Made by a program: the position numbers and the translations under genes
The notes under the pieces: model-generated
Seen by the model: only the letters and a program-made list of their open reading frames with translations
The model's database searches: none
What the model was told of the DNA's origin: nothing
In this document: positions 6,965 through 7,668 of the stretch, piece after piece
Position numbering within the stretch: the first letter of the stretch is position 1
Layout of the letters: each line of letters opens with the position of its first letter
Assembly (NCBI GenBank): GCA_011523725.1
Contig: WTGD01000271.1
Location: forward strand, 1 to 7,668
Length of the DNA stretch: 7,668 nt
Source: Nitrospinota bacterium
GTDB taxonomy: Bacteria; UBA8248
Direction of reading: 5' to 3'

Positions 6965-7668
6965 CTATCCCTCCTTCACCTCCGCGTAGAGGTTCTCGAG
7001 CCCCCGGCGGAAAGTCCGCCTCCGGTGCGCTATCCACGATTCGCCCCGCCCCGTATCGGACCAGAAGAATTTCTCGAACGAATCGTCGGTTGAGGCTTCC
7101 TCCTGCGTCATCCCCTTATCCACCAATCCCTCCATGATCCCCCACATTTCCTCGAATTCGTTCCGGAAGCGCCGCACTTCTTCGATTCCGCATATCTCCC
7201 CGTGGCCGGGGACGACGTGTGCGGCGGGCAGGCTCTCGATCCACGCGAGCGCCCCGATCCACTCTCTAAAACGCGCCTCGCGCATGCCGGGACCCGGCTC
7301 GTTGATCATCACGTCGCCCGTGAAGATGACGCCTTCCTCGGGCACGTACACCGAACTGCAGGCGGGCGTGTGGCCGCCCAGGCGGTATATCTCGAACGTC
7401 AGGGGATGGAGATGAAGCGTCATCCCCTCATCAAAGCACACCTGCGGCAGTGGAAGAACGGCCTCGGCGATTTCTCTCGCTTCCTCGTGTGCGCCAACCT
7501 CGTCCAGGGTGTTGATGAAGGTGTCGCGACCGGCGAGAGAGCCTTTCTTCGCGGCGAGCGGGTGGTAGACGCGCTGGGGCGCGATGGAGACTACCCCCGC
7601 ATCCTCGATGAACTCGGCGCCGACGGTGCGATCCCCGGGATCATCGGTCGAAATGCGGTGGCGGATCC
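6965..7668 (-). CDS. MBL-fold (metallo-beta-lactamase superfamily) protein, 5' end outside the window
   Basis: First visible gene of the minus-strand unit. The frame stays open to the window edge, giving 233 C-terminal residues (numbered here from the edge). A GTG at 7441 would be a false internal start because homologous-looking sequence continues upstream of it. The MBL core is visible: GGHTPACS with His99, FTGD with Asp118, and VVPGHGE with His155, the downstream metal ligands of the fold. The first metal motif, expected about 90 residues before His99 and ahead of a GAEF segment, reads TDDPGDR instead of THxHxDH. Only the Asp is kept, so metal binding and hydrolase activity are doubtful or altered. 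A C-terminal helical region (about 160-233) includes KGMTQEEA. The TAG stop lies two bases before the PPC start codon. The precise substrate is unknown. Confidence 0.8.
   Translation of the reverse strand, partial: IRHRISTDDPGDRTVGAEFIEDAGVVSIAPQRVYHPLAAKKGSLAGRDTFINTLDEVGAHEEAREIAEAVLPLPQVCFDEGMTLHLHPLTFEIYRLGGHTPACSSVYVPEEGVIFTGDVMINEPGPGMREARFREWIGALAWIESLPAAHVVPGHGEICGIEEVRRFRNEFEEMWGIMEGLVDKGMTQEEASTDDSFEKFFWSDTGRGESWIAHRRRTFRRGLENLYAEVKEG

Noticed and set aside
5943..6989. Plus-strand open frame of 348 codons
   Set aside because: It is antisense to the SnoaL-like and PPC genes, which have recognisable domains and correctly placed ribosome binding sites.
7439..7441. GTG as start of the MBL-fold gene
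   Set aside because: The same frame stays open to the window edge, and the 75 extra codons carry MBL-like sequence in the expected position, so the true start is outside the window.

Overview
This window comes from a GC-rich genome with densely packed protein genes. It looks like an uncultured Gram-negative bacterium: the solute-binding protein has a Sec signal peptide, and the intergenic DNA carries several perfect or near-perfect 18-30 bp palindromes of the kind dispersed through many environmental proteobacterial or Tectomicrobia-like genomes. That placement is a guess; no rRNA or marker gene is present.

Layout. (1) Bases 1-318 hold no convincing gene. They contain two AT-centred palindromes, a short repeat (101-118) and a good sigma70-like promoter (164-192). 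(2) Bases 319-5629 on the + strand form a probable four-gene operon: a periplasmic solute-binding protein, a fused twin-domain permease, an ABC ATPase (its start codon overlaps the permease stop), and, 65 bp later, an MmgE/PrpD-family enzyme. (3) Bases 5630-5912 are the intergenic region between two convergent units, filled with hairpins and palindromes including a probable terminator for the minus-strand unit. (4) Bases 5913-7668 on the - strand form a tightly coupled unit, in transcription order: a metallo-beta-lactamase-fold protein (start outside the window), a PPC/DUF296 protein and a SnoaL/NTF2-like protein.

The first unit is a complete binding-protein-dependent importer of the ferric-iron/2-aminoethylphosphonate (FbpABC/PhnSTUV) type. 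The adjacent MmgE/PrpD protein belongs to a family of 2-methylcitrate dehydratases and cis-aconitate decarboxylases. The binding protein appears to keep only one of the two adjacent tyrosines that bind iron in FbpA, so import of a small organic anion that the MmgE/PrpD enzyme then processes is plausible but unproven. The second unit has no established joint function. Its MBL-fold protein seems to have lost most of the first metal-binding motif while keeping the downstream ligands, and its three genes are spaced for translational coupling. No CRISPR array, RNA gene or complete mobile element was seen.
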